DNA from: an uncultured Chloroflexota bacterium
Lineage (GTDB): Bacteria > Chloroflexota > Dehalococcoidia > CAUJGQ01
NCBI GenBank assembly: GCA_937879875.1
Contig: CALFMN010000034.1
Span: 1-64,000 of the forward strand
Length of the DNA stretch: 64,000 nt
Direction: 5' to 3'
Both the position numbers and the translations under genes were made by a program. Below, in pieces: positions 9,033 to 17,426 of the stretch; position 1 is the first letter of the stretch, and each line of letters opens with the position of its first letter. The notes below the pieces were generated by a model that saw only the letters and a program-made list of their open reading frames with translations, made no database searches and was not told the origin of the DNA.

Positions 9033-9947
9033 CTACCCAACGATGCGCAGCAGCTCGACACCGCCGGGCAGATTCGCGTCGTCCACGGTGACTTCGTAGT
9101 CGGAGAACGAACGCGGCGGCGTGTCTATGGAACGGCGCGTGACGCGAATGCGCTCGAAGAGCCGCCCTGCCGGCGCCTCGCCAAGCGGAGACGAATGCCG
9201 GAAGGCGTACAGGCCCACGGTTTCCATCTCGCCACGGCTGGCCGAGCGGTCGTCCCAGAACATCTTGGTCAGCGCCTCCCAGAGCAGATCGAGGTCGGAC
9301 TGGGAGAACTTCGTGTCCCGCGCGAACGACGGTGAAACGAAGCCGTGCGCGCGGTACAGCCCATACGGCAGCGAGTACTTGCGGCCGATCTCGGTGGTGC
9401 CTGCCGCCTCGGCTCGTGCTTCGGTCGTCTTCGCTACGCGCGTGATCGCGAACTCCGTGGGCACGACGGGATCGATCGAGCGGGCGAACGTAATCTGCAC
9501 CGGCCCGCGCACCTGGCCGGCGTTGACCGCGGTGCTCATGACGGCGCCGAAGGTGCGCACATCGTAGAAGTTGCGGCACATCCACTGGCGGGCGTCTTCC
9601 CGCTGCTCGGGCTTTGGGTTGCGCCGCACCTCGGGGGTGGCGCCCTTCATCCCCGTCTCGTCCTGCGCCTCCAGATGAAGGGCGTTCAGGACGCTGCCGC
9701 CGCGGCTCTGGTGCTGCACGTAGATGCGGAAGCCCGGCTCGCGATCGCCACGCGCGGCGAAGACGAAATCGCGGATCTTGCGCTTCAGGCAGACATCAGT
9801 GACGAGGCCATGATTAGTTTCCGGGTCGATGCGCGGCATATTGCCCGCGTCGGGGTCGCCGTTGGGATTGCCGTCGCGCACGTCAAACAGCAGCACGAAG
9901 TCGTGGCGAACGGCGACGGGGTCTACGCCAACAGTGGAGAGCGTCAC
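9033..9947 (-). CDS. cas7: Cas7 (Csd2), Cascade backbone subunit, type I-C
   Basis: RNA-binding subunit that coats the crRNA spacer in the type I-C Cascade. 304 aa, with the family opening FVLLFDVRDGNPNGDPDAG, a Csd2 signature, and blocks ARQWMCRNFYDVRTFGAVMS and GLYRAHGFVSPSFA. Intact. The 76-nt gap to cas8c has no gene. Confidence 0.95.
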   Translation of the reverse strand: MTLSTVGVDPVAVRHDFVLLFDVRDGNPNGDPDAGNMPRIDPETNHGLVTDVCLKRKIRDFVFAARGDREPGFRIYVQHQSRGGSVLNALHLEAQDETGMKGATPEVRRNPKPEQREDARQWMCRNFYDVRTFGAVMSTAVNAGQVRGPVQITFARSIDPVVPTEFAITRVAKTTEARAEAAGTTEIGRKYSLPYGLYRAHGFVSPSFARDTKFSQSDLDLLWEALTKMFWDDRSASRGEMETVGLYAFRHSSPLGEAPAGRLFERIRVTRRSIDTPPRSFSDYEVTVDDANLPGGVELLRIVG

Positions 9948-10023
9948 GATTGGATACCTCTCGTTCGTTATGTGTTTGTTGATGTCGATAGGAACGGCGG
10001 CCTTGCGCTGGCCAGCCGCCCGC

Positions 10024-11865
10024 CTACGTGGTTACCGCGGCCACTGGGTCCGCGGCAGGCTGCCGGGTAAAGCGAACCGCCTTCTGGTGATAGAAGCCGA
10101 GCGCAAAGCGGCCCTGCTCTTCCAGTGGCAGGAAGGCCGGAAAGCTGCTGCTCGCCGGCAGCCCGGAAGCGATCTGTTGAATCTCCCGCTCAAGCGTGAC
10201 GGCAAGGCCGGGCTTGTCGCGCTTGAGCGTGCGCAGGTGACTCTGCGCCAGACGCATGAGGATGGGAAAGGCGGATACCGGCGCGCTGGCGGCGCGGCCG
10301 TAGAAGCGGTCGACGATGTCCGCGCCAACATCGCCGACGGCCGCGTACTGCACGCCTTCCAATACGGCAAGCAGCCGTCCGCAGAGATAGCCGGGTGAAC
10401 GCTGGCCCTCGTCAAGGCCTTCCGACATGGGGCGCTCTCCTTTCGCTTCCGGGCGCCGGTTCAGTGTCGCCCGAATCAATGCCATACGCGCCGGGGTGTT
10501 CCACATATCGTTGCCGCCCAGTTCAGCCGTCTGCCTGTGGACGGCGCCAGCCATCGCGGCAACCGGCAATGGGGCGCCGGTCAGCGCCGCGCGCAACAGG
10601 CCCGGCAGCAAGTGTGCCGGCGGGTCACTGCCCGGCCCGGCCAACGCGTCCAGCAGATTGCGAATGCCTTGCGGCATCGCCCGATCGCCGGCCCGCCGCA
10701 CCGTCTCGCCGCCGCGCCGCTGGTCGCGCCAGGTGACAACGTTCAGATCGGCAAACCAGCGTCCAAGCGCGGCCTCGACGGCGCCGATCGTCGTGTCCAG
10801 CCATTCGCGCACCATGATGCGGCCGCCGGCGCCCTGCATTGCGAGCGTGCAAAAGCGGATAGCATCGAGTCCCGCTGCGGGCGCCGCGCCCCTCTGCGCG
10901 GCGCTCAGCAGTTCGCGTACGCGATCGGGGTCCGGCTGATCCAGCAACTCCGCGGCCAGGTCGAGCGCATCGCCGCCAATGGTCCAATAGAGCACGGCCA
11001 CGCCGGCCGAGTCGTAGCGCGTGCGTGGCGCATTGCTTCGCCGCAGCAGCTTGTTCAGTGCCCGCGAATACGCTTCGACGCAGTCGGTGCAGGTGGGGCT
11101 ATTGGAAGCGTTGGCCCAACCGTAGGACTCGAAGGCGCGTTCGTTGAACGAGACGAGCGAAGTCCCCGCCGGCTGCCCATCGGGCACACCCATGATCTTG
11201 GTCATGTGCCGGTCGGCGAACGGCTTGACCTCGCCGCAAATCAGGCAACGGCTCGTGGCAGGCTCCAGCGCGGCAGCCTTCTTGCCTCGCGCTGGCGCCG
11301 CGCCCTTTGCAGCCCGCGCCGCCAGCCTTGCCGCGGCGTGCGCGTTCCAAAATGCCACCGAGGCCGGCCGCTGGCACACGGGCCTGCCGTTGTCCTCTTG
11401 GAGGGCAAATGCAAGGCGATCAGGCGCCTCGGCCTTCTTCTCCTGCAATTGGTCGTGCAACCGTTCGATGCTCGCCGCGTCGTCGTAGAAGGCGGCGCAC
11501 GCCCGCAGGCCGAGATCGCCGCTCTGCTCTACGGCCGTCTTCAGCAGTGCGCGGAAGGTTTGGTGCTGGTTCGCCGTCTTGCGCCGTTCGGCGTCGGACA
11601 TGGCAGGGTCAGGGCCCAGAACGTAGCCGCTGAAGTCGACCGCCAGGTTCGGAACAGGGGCGACGGTTCGTGCGCCAACTTTCGGGATGCGCAGCGCGGG
11701 GCTGCGCTTTTCCGCGCCGCGCCGGTCGATCAGGCCAAGAAAGCGCCCGTCGTCTGCAAGCTCCACCAGGAATCTCACGGGCGCTTCCTCGAAGTTCGCG
11801 TCTTGCAACGCGCCGGCCAATTCTTCGTCGGTTTCCGCGTATTCGCGCAGGCGGTGCATCAACAT
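10024..11865 (-). CDS. cas8c: Cas8c (Csd1), large Cascade subunit
   Basis: Large subunit that recognises the PAM and non-target strand and, in I-C systems, also supplies the small subunit from an internal start. 613 aa, normal size. The N-terminal half has blocks DGRFLGLIDRRG and FRALLKTAVEQSGD, then CLICGE and CTDC that could bind zinc, followed by RYDSAGVAVLYWTIGGDA. ATG 11865 overlaps the cas5 stop by 7 nt; a second ATG at 11859 forms TGATG with that stop and is equally likely. Internal translation of a Cas11-like C-terminal product is known for the family, not visible directly here. Confidence 0.93.
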   Translation of the reverse strand: MLMHRLREYAETDEELAGALQDANFEEAPVRFLVELADDGRFLGLIDRRGAEKRSPALRIPKVGARTVAPVPNLAVDFSGYVLGPDPAMSDAERRKTANQHQTFRALLKTAVEQSGDLGLRACAAFYDDAASIERLHDQLQEKKAEAPDRLAFALQEDNGRPVCQRPASVAFWNAHAAARLAARAAKGAAPARGKKAAALEPATSRCLICGEVKPFADRHMTKIMGVPDGQPAGTSLVSFNERAFESYGWANASNSPTCTDCVEAYSRALNKLLRRSNAPRTRYDSAGVAVLYWTIGGDALDLAAELLDQPDPDRVRELLSAAQRGAAPAAGLDAIRFCTLAMQGAGGRIMVREWLDTTIGAVEAALGRWFADLNVVTWRDQRRGGETVRRAGDRAMPQGIRNLLDALAGPGSDPPAHLLPGLLRAALTGAPLPVAAMAGAVHRQTAELGGNDMWNTPARMALIRATLNRRPEAKGERPMSEGLDEGQRSPGYLCGRLLAVLEGVQYAAVGDVGADIVDRFYGRAASAPVSAFPILMRLAQSHLRTLKRDKPGLAVTLEREIQQIASGLPASSSFPAFLPLEEQGRFALGFYHQKAVRFTRQPAADPVAAVTT

Positions 11866-12572
11866 AGCCCAAGCCTCACGCGCGTCTGCACGTCCGGCAG
11901 CACAGCCGCCGGATCGGTTGCAATCACGCCATCCTCCATGCGGGCATGGAAGAAGACCGGCACGTTGCCGCCGGGGCTGAAGGCGATGTCATACAGCATC
12001 AGCCCCAAGTCCATCGTGCCAGCCTGCGGCCGCTCACCCCGCTCCGGCGGCCCGAACTCGGCGGCAAACTCGCGGCAGCCCAGATACGGGCGGTGCCAGC
12101 ACTGCCCGCGCTCCACGCGGCGGTTGAACATCTCGACGTACTTGATCGTTGTGGCGCCGCCGGCGGCCGCACGGTCCGAGACAAAGACGCGGGCCGTGAT
12201 CTCGTACGCCACATCCTTCAATGCCAGCGTGTTGCGCTGTGTGGCGATCCCACCCTGGCCACGCGAGTCGGCAAACAATGGCTGAAAGTCGAGCGGGTCG
12301 CGGCCGGCCCGTATCCAGCTGTCGATCGAGCCCGTGGGCGCCTTCACCTGCACCTCGTTGCGGCGGAAGGCGGAGAACTTGATCGGCCGCAGCACCACGA
12401 TGCGGTCGATAATCCAGCGAAATTCGGGCTTCCAGAGCACGGCTTCGAGGGCGCCACGCGCGGCCGAGGGCGTCATCACCGCATAACTCACACGCTCGAC
12501 CTTGAGCTCAGGCCGCGTGAAGCAGGCGAGGTCGCCCCAGAAGCGAACACGCAGCGGTTCGCTCAATGGCAT
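11859..12572 (-). CDS. cas5: Cas5c (Cas5d), crRNA-processing Cascade subunit
   Basis: In type I-C systems Cas5 replaces Cas6: it cuts the repeat and stays on the 5' handle. 237 aa, intact. Recognisable blocks are LRVRFWGDLACFTRPE at the start, YAVMTPSAARGALEAVLW (about 30-47), where the catalytic Tyr is expected, and QRNTLALKDVAYEI (about 111-124), where the Lys/basic catalytic position lies. Overlaps cas8c. No cas6 is present in the locus, consistent with this role. Confidence 0.94.
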   Translation of the reverse strand: MPLSEPLRVRFWGDLACFTRPELKVERVSYAVMTPSAARGALEAVLWKPEFRWIIDRIVVLRPIKFSAFRRNEVQVKAPTGSIDSWIRAGRDPLDFQPLFADSRGQGGIATQRNTLALKDVAYEITARVFVSDRAAAGGATTIKYVEMFNRRVERGQCWHRPYLGCREFAAEFGPPERGERPQAGTMDLGLMLYDIAFSPGGNVPVFFHARMEDGVIATDPAAVLPDVQTRVRLGLC

Positions 12573-12692
12573 GCCAGTTCCTCCTGTCTGTGGTTGAGAA
12601 CACCCTGCTGACAGCGGATGGCGGAGCGCGCAGCCGGGACGGTCGCCAGGGCAGCGAAGAGCTTTGACGCATAAAAGCGACCCTCCCTTTGG

Positions 12693-14960
12693 TTAAACGA
12701 GATAGTCGGACGGATCTGCATCACTGACGAAACCGAGGTCGCGATCGTAGTTCGCAGCGTATGCCGCGTAGATCGCGCCATCCGCCAGCGGCTCGAGCGC
12801 GCCGGCGCGCAATGCCTTCTGAAACTCCGTGCGGTACAGATTGACGCCGAAGGGCTGCAAGCGTCGCGTCAGAGCGCGATCGAGCACCTCTCCGCGGCTG
12901 ATGCGATCGATGAGCTGCTGGCCCTTGCCCCATGGCATGATCACCGCCTGGGTATCGTCGTTGTCGATCAGGCGCATCTCTTGCTCGACGCGGCTGAACT
13001 CCAGCTTCTGGCGTGCCTCGATCACGCCTGCCGGGTCCAGGTCCGAGACGGTGTACAGCCGATCGAAATACTGCCTGAACAGCGCCGGATCGGAGATGTC
13101 GAGCGCGCCGCCGGCGTAGGCCAGCATCGAAGCCGTGACGTCTGTCGCCGTGCAGTACGTGTCCCCCGGCAGAGTATTGTCCTCAGGGCGAAAGACGACA
13201 ACGCGCCCGGGAACCGCGCTCCCTCCGCCATCAACCAGTCGCCCCTCACGGTTGCAGCGGCCTGCCGCCTGCGCGATCGCGTCGAGCGGGCCAAAGGCGC
13301 GGTAGACGGCGGGGAAGTCGAGATCGACGCCCGCTTCTACCAGCTGCGTGGCAACGACCACGCACGGCTTGCCCGATGCGAGCAGGCCGCGCACGCGCCG
13401 CAAGGCGGCTGAGCGGTGGCGCGGGCACATGTGCGCCGACAGATGGACGATCGGCGTTCGCGTCCCAGCCTCACGAGCAGCAAGACGAACTGCCTCGTAC
13501 AAGTCGCGAGCCTGTCGCTTGGTGTTGACGATCGCCAGTGCCCGCTCCTCGCGCACCAGAGCGCTCGCAAGATCGGGCCATGTCCGCCGCTCATCTTCCC
13601 GCGGCCATTGGACCTTGACGCGGTCCAGCGCCGCGAAGACTCTGTCCGGCTCGGGCATGATCTCGCGCATCGTTCCCGCGGGCCAACGCGGGCCAGGACC
13701 GTCCGTCTGTTGTTCAAATGCCGGCTGTGTCGCTGTGCAGAACAAGAAGCTGACGCCAACGCGTTCGTTCAGTTGTCGCAGCATCGAGAGAATCGGCGCC
13801 AGCAGACGCGGAGGAAGTGTCTGCACCTCATCGAAGACGACAGCCGACTGTGCGACGCGATGCAGCTTGCGGGCGCGCGACGGGTGCGCGGTGAACAGGC
13901 TCTCCAAAAACTGCACGGCCGTGGTGATGATGATCGGCGCGTCCCAGTTCTCGATACCCAGCCGCCGCCAGATCTGCTGCCCGCCCTGCGCCGCACCATC
14001 GCCATGACCGTCGCTATGGTCACCGATGATGGCCGAATGGTGCTCCAGCACCAGCGGAGCCTCTGAATCTGGTCCAGCCTGGTCGGCGAGCGCGAGGCGA
14101 ATCACACGCGCGTTTTGCTCGATGATCGCGAGGAACGGCACGACGACGATCACACGGCGCAGGCCGTTGGCAGCGGCGTGCCGCAGGGCATAGAGCAGCG
14201 ATGCAAGCGTCTTGCCGCCCCCGGTGGGCACCGTCAGCGTGGCAAGGCAGGACGGTCCGGCTGCCGCGGACACGCATGCGGCCAGAACCTCCCGGCGAGC
14301 GTCGTTGACGGCATTGGGCGCGGCGCCGACCTGCAGTTCATCGATATACCGTTCAACTCTCACGGCCAGGGCTTCCATCGAGGGAAACTCACGGGCGCGC
14401 GAGGCGCTTGCCTCCGGCTGGAAGTGCGCCTCAGTATCCAACCGATCGGCGTCCACCAGGCAGCTAAGGATGAAGCGCGTGCGCAGATCGAATTCCTCGC
14501 GGGCCCGCGGGTCGCGTTCGAGCGCCGTCCGAGGTGGCGATTCGGCCAGCTCAGGCAACAGCGCCTGCGCCTCCTGACGTATCAGGCGGGCGCGGGTGGC
14601 ATAGTCGGGTCCGTCTGGATGAAGCGGCGGCCGATCCGAGCGGACGCTCTGAAGTTTGTGCCCAGTGTCCAAACCGGTGTGGTGCGCGGCGACAGCAAGG
14701 GCCACTTCTACCGCGCCGGCGTCGGCAGCGATGCAGGCGCCGTAGGCGGCGTGCGGGGCGCTGATCGGTTCGCCGCGCAGCCGCCGCTGAAAGTCCGGCT
14801 CAAGCTTGCCGATGTCGTGCAGCAAGCCCGCCCAGTAGCTCTCCTCACCCAGCCCCAACGGCTCGCCAAATTCGCGGGCCAACTGAGCGACAGCGCGCAG
14901 ATGGTCTTCCAGTCGGTGCCATTCGCCTGCCGTATTCGCCGAGTGCGCGTAGGCCACCAT
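12693..14960 (-). CDS. cas3: Cas3, HD nuclease-helicase of type I-C
   Basis: Recruited by Cascade to nick and degrade target DNA. 755 aa with both domains fused. HD domain: H20, the HD pair in LLHDIGK (48-49), H70 and AAHH (about 91-94). Helicase: Walker A TVPTGGGKT (243-251), motif II DEVQ (377-380), motif III FCTATQ, motif VI QAAGRCNREG. All key residues are present. ATG 14960 has AAGGAG about 7 nt upstream. First gene of the cas operon; 120 nt separate it from cas5. Confidence 0.96.
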   Translation of the reverse strand: MVAYAHSANTAGEWHRLEDHLRAVAQLAREFGEPLGLGEESYWAGLLHDIGKLEPDFQRRLRGEPISAPHAAYGACIAADAGAVEVALAVAAHHTGLDTGHKLQSVRSDRPPLHPDGPDYATRARLIRQEAQALLPELAESPPRTALERDPRAREEFDLRTRFILSCLVDADRLDTEAHFQPEASASRAREFPSMEALAVRVERYIDELQVGAAPNAVNDARREVLAACVSAAAGPSCLATLTVPTGGGKTLASLLYALRHAAANGLRRVIVVVPFLAIIEQNARVIRLALADQAGPDSEAPLVLEHHSAIIGDHSDGHGDGAAQGGQQIWRRLGIENWDAPIIITTAVQFLESLFTAHPSRARKLHRVAQSAVVFDEVQTLPPRLLAPILSMLRQLNERVGVSFLFCTATQPAFEQQTDGPGPRWPAGTMREIMPEPDRVFAALDRVKVQWPREDERRTWPDLASALVREERALAIVNTKRQARDLYEAVRLAAREAGTRTPIVHLSAHMCPRHRSAALRRVRGLLASGKPCVVVATQLVEAGVDLDFPAVYRAFGPLDAIAQAAGRCNREGRLVDGGGSAVPGRVVVFRPEDNTLPGDTYCTATDVTASMLAYAGGALDISDPALFRQYFDRLYTVSDLDPAGVIEARQKLEFSRVEQEMRLIDNDDTQAVIMPWGKGQQLIDRISRGEVLDRALTRRLQPFGVNLYRTEFQKALRAGALEPLADGAIYAAYAANYDRDLGFVSDADPSDYLV

Positions 14961-15281
14961 CGCTGCCTCCTTGCCTGAGCGTCGGCTGAACCGGCGCGCC
15001 GTCGCAGTGGGTTCCGCGGCTCGCGCGGAAGTGCGACATCGTATTGTGATGCGGCGAAGCGGCCGAATTCACTGACCGCCGCGCGGCCGGTTGGATCGCG
15101 GCGCATCAGCGCTCGACTCGGGCGGGACATACGGAACGATTGTTGAAGCGCTGTTCAGCAACGAGGGTTCGATCGTCAGGCGCTGGTCGTCTGCGACGCG
15201 GGCAAGGAGCCGCAAAACGTATCCGTGGCGAACGGCCGGTCGTGGTCGAGGCACGTACATCGCTGAAGCGGGCGTAGCTAA
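14961..15281 (-). promoter_or_regulatory. Upstream region of the cas operon
   Basis: About 320 nt without a convincing gene, expected to hold the cas promoter. A possible -10-like ATACGAT (minus strand, near 15042) is seen but no clear -35. A 63-codon open frame at 15069-15260 has no recognisable domain or strong start. The 7-mer GTCGCAC, equal to the repeat 5' end, occurs at 15031-15037 on the minus strand, which may be chance. Confidence 0.4.
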
Positions 15282-15360
15282 GAGCCTATCCCGATAGGCG
15301 TTCGCGCCGACCGGATCAGGCGTGAATTTGGCGACTGAGCGGGCCTACTGGGATGGGTTC
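15282..15360. mobile_element. 79-bp MITE-like element with IS5-type ends
   Basis: Left end GAGCCTATCCCGATAGGC (15282-15299) and right end, read on the minus strand, GAACCCATCCCAGTAGGC match at 14 of 18 positions as terminal inverted repeats. The trinucleotide TAA flanks both sides (15279-15281 and 15361-15363) as a target duplication. No coding capacity, so it would be moved by a transposase elsewhere. Ends starting GAG with a 3-bp TNA duplication are known for the IS1031 group of the IS5 family; the assignment is inference. Confidence 0.6.
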
Positions 15361-15457
15361 TAAGGGTGAGATCGGCGCCGGCGGCGCGCCTGCGGTGACC
15401 GCGGCGCGGGAATGCCGCAATGCTGTGCGCCGCTGAAGCCGGAGAAGATCGGGCGGG

Positions 15458-15543
15458 TGCCGAAGGCCGGGATCGAACCGGCACGACCGGTGAAGGTCAA
15501 CGGTTTTTGAGACCGTCGCGTCTGCCTATTCCGCCACTTCGGC
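15458..15543 (-). tRNA. tRNA-Leu (CAA)
   Basis: 86-nt class II tRNA. Acceptor GCCGAAG pairs with CTTCGGC and the discriminator is A. Anticodon stem ACGGT/ACCGT frames loop CTCAAAA, giving anticodon CAA. A long variable arm and GGTTCGATCC T-loop follow. CCA is not encoded. A partial second copy lies at 17312-17373. Confidence 0.95.
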
Positions 15544-15869
15544 CCGGAAAACGGCCCGTTCGCGCGTGGATTCCGCACCGTCGGGCGCGTCATCCAGCGT
15601 GCACCGCCGCTCCTATCGCAACCAGCACCCCCGTACCCGCATCAGTATACCGTCCATTGACCTTCCGGTTAAGCCGGGGCGCAGAGCGTGCGCGAGGGTG
15701 CGCCAGACGGTGTGGATGCTGGGCCTGCACACCCCGCCCACTCGGCAGCGATCACCGTCCGGATCCCGCCGTCGGGGTAACCCGGTACGGACGCGGGATG
15801 CGTTCGCCACGCGGCCTCGGCCCTTGACCGACCACTCCTCGTCACACCCGATGCGCGGCGCGCAGCGCC
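15544..15869. other. Intergenic stretch, no gene supported
   Basis: 326 nt upstream of tRNA-Leu and downstream of the zinc-ribbon gene. Frames that cross it are composition artefacts with no domain. It should contain the tRNA promoter; no repeat was seen. Confidence 0.5.
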
Positions 15870-16064
15870 TCACTGCCGCGGAAGCAGGGTGCCGATCGGG
15901 TCTTCGCGCAGCCGCCTGGCGCAGTTCGGGCAGAAGACAACGAGTTGGCGACGCATCCCACGCCAGGCGCGCGCCTGCTCCGCCAGACCGGCGAGGCCGC
16001 GTCGGCGCCGGATTGATGACAGCGGAATCTTCGTGCCACACCCTTCGCAATGCAGATCGAACAC
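15870..16064 (-). CDS. Small zinc-ribbon protein (64 aa)
   Basis: Two CxxC pairs, LHCEGCG near the start and VVFCPNCARRL near the end, make a likely single zinc ribbon. The start at GTG 16064 is chosen because AGGAGG lies 4 nt upstream, an excellent match. It begins 8 nt after the stop of the HTH gene, so it is the third gene of the DUF4160 operon. The function is unknown: a DNA- or RNA-binding accessory protein is possible. Confidence 0.65.
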   Translation of the reverse strand: MFDLHCEGCGTKIPLSSIRRRRGLAGLAEQARAWRGMRRQLVVFCPNCARRLREDPIGTLLPRQ

Positions 16065-16072
16065 CGCTCCTC

Positions 16073-16672
16073 CTATCGGGGCGCGGTTGCCCCGTTCCGC
16101 ACCGCGCCGGCCGGCGACCACGCCACCGTTGCGGCTTCATCATCGGCGATGTCCGGGGCTGCCGTCTCCCCGGCGCCCATCGCTTCACCAAGAACCGGCT
16201 CGGCGAGGTCGCGCAGCGAGCAACCCATCGCCGCCAGGAGCCGCTCCAGCGTCGAGAGCACGACGTCGTGCCGGCCGGTCTCGATACGCGAGAGGCTAAC
16301 AGGCGAGATGCCCGCCCGCGCCGCCAACGCCTTCGCTGTCAGTCCCCGCTGGTGCCGGAGGGCGCGCAGCCGGCTGCCGACTCGTCGGGCCTGCCCCGCC
16401 GCCTCCTCGGCCATGTGCCGGCTGAACGCCGGGTCCGTCAGCACGCGCACCGCGTCCCAGGGCACGGTGATGGTGCCGTGTGCCGTCGGCACACTGAAGT
16501 CGTAGGTCGTCCAGTGCAGCGCCCGCCAGTCTGACGCGGGCGCTCCCGGCGGTAGCAGCCGCGCGCCCGGCAACGAGACGCAGTCGCCGTCACGGAAGCA
16601 TACGCTCACGATGCCGTCGTGCTCCGTGACGGACTCGATGCGGGCGTAATCCGCTGCCTGCCAGCGCGCCAT
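16073..16672 (-). CDS. DUF2442-like / XRE-HTH protein, putative antitoxin-regulator
   Basis: About 199 aa. The N-terminal half (RIESVTEHDGIVSVCFRDGD ... TITVPWDAVRVLTDPAFS) resembles DUF2442. The C-terminal half is an XRE-type helix-turn-helix: LRALRHQRGLTAKALAARAG then ISPVSLSRIETGRHD. ATG 16672 is preferred because AAGGA lies 11 nt upstream; ATG 16684 directly after the DUF4160 stop is possible. Follows DUF4160 immediately. DUF4160/DUF2442 pairs are commonly adjacent in bacteria and behave like toxin-antitoxin cassettes by context. It likely binds the 16924-16939 palindrome and represses its own operon (inference). Confidence 0.75.
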   Translation of the reverse strand: MARWQAADYARIESVTEHDGIVSVCFRDGDCVSLPGARLLPPGAPASDWRALHWTTYDFSVPTAHGTITVPWDAVRVLTDPAFSRHMAEEAAGQARRVGSRLRALRHQRGLTAKALAARAGISPVSLSRIETGRHDVVLSTLERLLAAMGCSLRDLAEPVLGEAMGAGETAAPDIADDEAATVAWSPAGAVRNGATAPR

Positions 16673-16686
16673 TCGCTGTCTCATCC

Positions 16687-16914
16687 TTACTCGTTCAACG
16701 CCTGCCACGCGGCCAGCAGCACGTCCTGATGGTCGCGCAAGATCTGCAGCACTCGTGCCGGCAGCCGGGTGCCGTGCATGGGCACGATCTCGGGCAGCAA
16801 GACGGAAACGTCGCCATCAGCCCAGCGCACATGACAGTGCCTGCCGTAGTGCTGCCCGCCCACCTCGCGGTAAACGTAGATACTGTACGGGCCGAACCGC
16901 AGCACACACGGCAC
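16687..16914 (-). CDS. DUF4160-family small protein, putative toxin-like partner
   Basis: 75 aa. The opening MPCVLRFGPYSIYVYREVGG followed by HYGRHCHVRWADGDVSVLLP is the DUF4160 pattern. The C-terminus is helical (ARVLQILRDHQDVLLAAWQ). GTG 16914 has no ribosome binding site and lies 7 nt from the -10 box, suggesting a leaderless transcript. It leads a three-gene operon with the DUF2442-HTH gene. Biochemical activity of the family is not established to my knowledge. Confidence 0.75.
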   Translation of the reverse strand: MPCVLRFGPYSIYVYREVGGQHYGRHCHVRWADGDVSVLLPEIVPMHGTRLPARVLQILRDHQDVLLAAWQALNE

Positions 16915-16920
16915 ACCATG

Positions 16921-16948
16921 ATGTTAGCGTATACGCTAATCGAGTCAA
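16921..16948 (-). promoter_or_regulatory. Promoter with 16-bp palindromic operator
   Basis: On the minus strand TTGACT (16948-16943), 16 nt spacing, then TAACAT (16926-16921) make a sigma70-type promoter. A perfect palindrome TTAGCGTATACGCTAA (16924-16939) fills the spacer and overlaps the -10. This is a classic repressor site; the HTH protein of the operon is the obvious candidate to bind it. Confidence 0.7.
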
Positions 16949-17311
16949 GATATCATGGCAGCGCCCGACCGAGAGCGGCGTACGCGACTCGGTGCGAGGA
17001 GAGGCCACAGCCCTTCCATCGCGCTGCCGCCAGCCTGCGCTGACCCGAAGGGGATGCGTCGCATCGATGAGCCCCTGCCGTGCGTGGAACCGGGGTGGCC
17101 GAGCTTCTCGTGATGCCAAGCGACGGTGCGCGGGTCCTTGCGCTCGACGGTCCAGACGCCCAGACAGGCTTCGACGGCGGCGGACAGCGGCTCGTCGGAC
17201 ACGGGCGCACCCCCTCAAGGCGAGTGAGGGTGCATAGTCGATCGCGAAACAGCATTGGCGGTGATGGTGGAATCAGGCTCGCGTAGGTTGGCGCATGCTC
17301 GCGAAATCACC
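16949..17311. other. Intergenic stretch of the tRNA-Leu island
   Basis: About 360 nt between the DUF4160 promoter and the partial tRNA copy. A minus-strand frame at 16945-17202 contains a protein-like patch (VEACLGVWTVERKDPRTV) but no recognisable family or strong start, so it is not called. No integrase is seen. Confidence 0.35.
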
Positions 17312-17373
17312 GACCGGTGAAGGTCAACGGTTTTTGAGACCGTCGCGTCTGCCTATTCCGCCACTTCGGCCCG
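17312..17373 (-). repeat. 62-bp perfect partial copy of tRNA-Leu(CAA)
   Basis: Identical to 15485-15546: three nucleotides upstream, the 5' acceptor strand, D arm, anticodon arm and part of the variable arm. The T arm and 3' acceptor strand are absent, so it cannot make a tRNA. Homology continues for 7 more nt after one mismatch. Such a split copy is what site-specific integration at a tRNA gene leaves behind. Together with the intact gene it brackets the DUF4160 operon. Confidence 0.9.
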
Positions 17374-17426
17374 CAAAACGGGAAGGCCCGGCGGCTGATG
17401 CGGCTCAGCGCCGGGACTCATCACAG

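Noticed and set aside
10537..12285. 582-codon plus-strand frame opposite cas8c and cas5
   Set aside because: Arg/Gly/His-rich shadow of GC-rich codons; the minus strand encodes clear Cas proteins with overlapping starts and stops.
15031..15037. GTCGCAC upstream of cas3, considered as a target of the orphan repeat
   Set aside because: Seven bases only, in GC-rich DNA, and repeat-derived rather than spacer-derived; chance is the simpler explanation.
15069..15260. 63-codon minus-strand frame upstream of cas3, considered as a small cas-linked gene
   Set aside because: No recognisable domain, no good ribosome site, and it fills what should be the promoter region.
16945..17202. 85-codon minus-strand frame in the tRNA-Leu island
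   Set aside because: Contains one protein-like patch but no family, weak start and low-complexity tail; not enough for a gene call.
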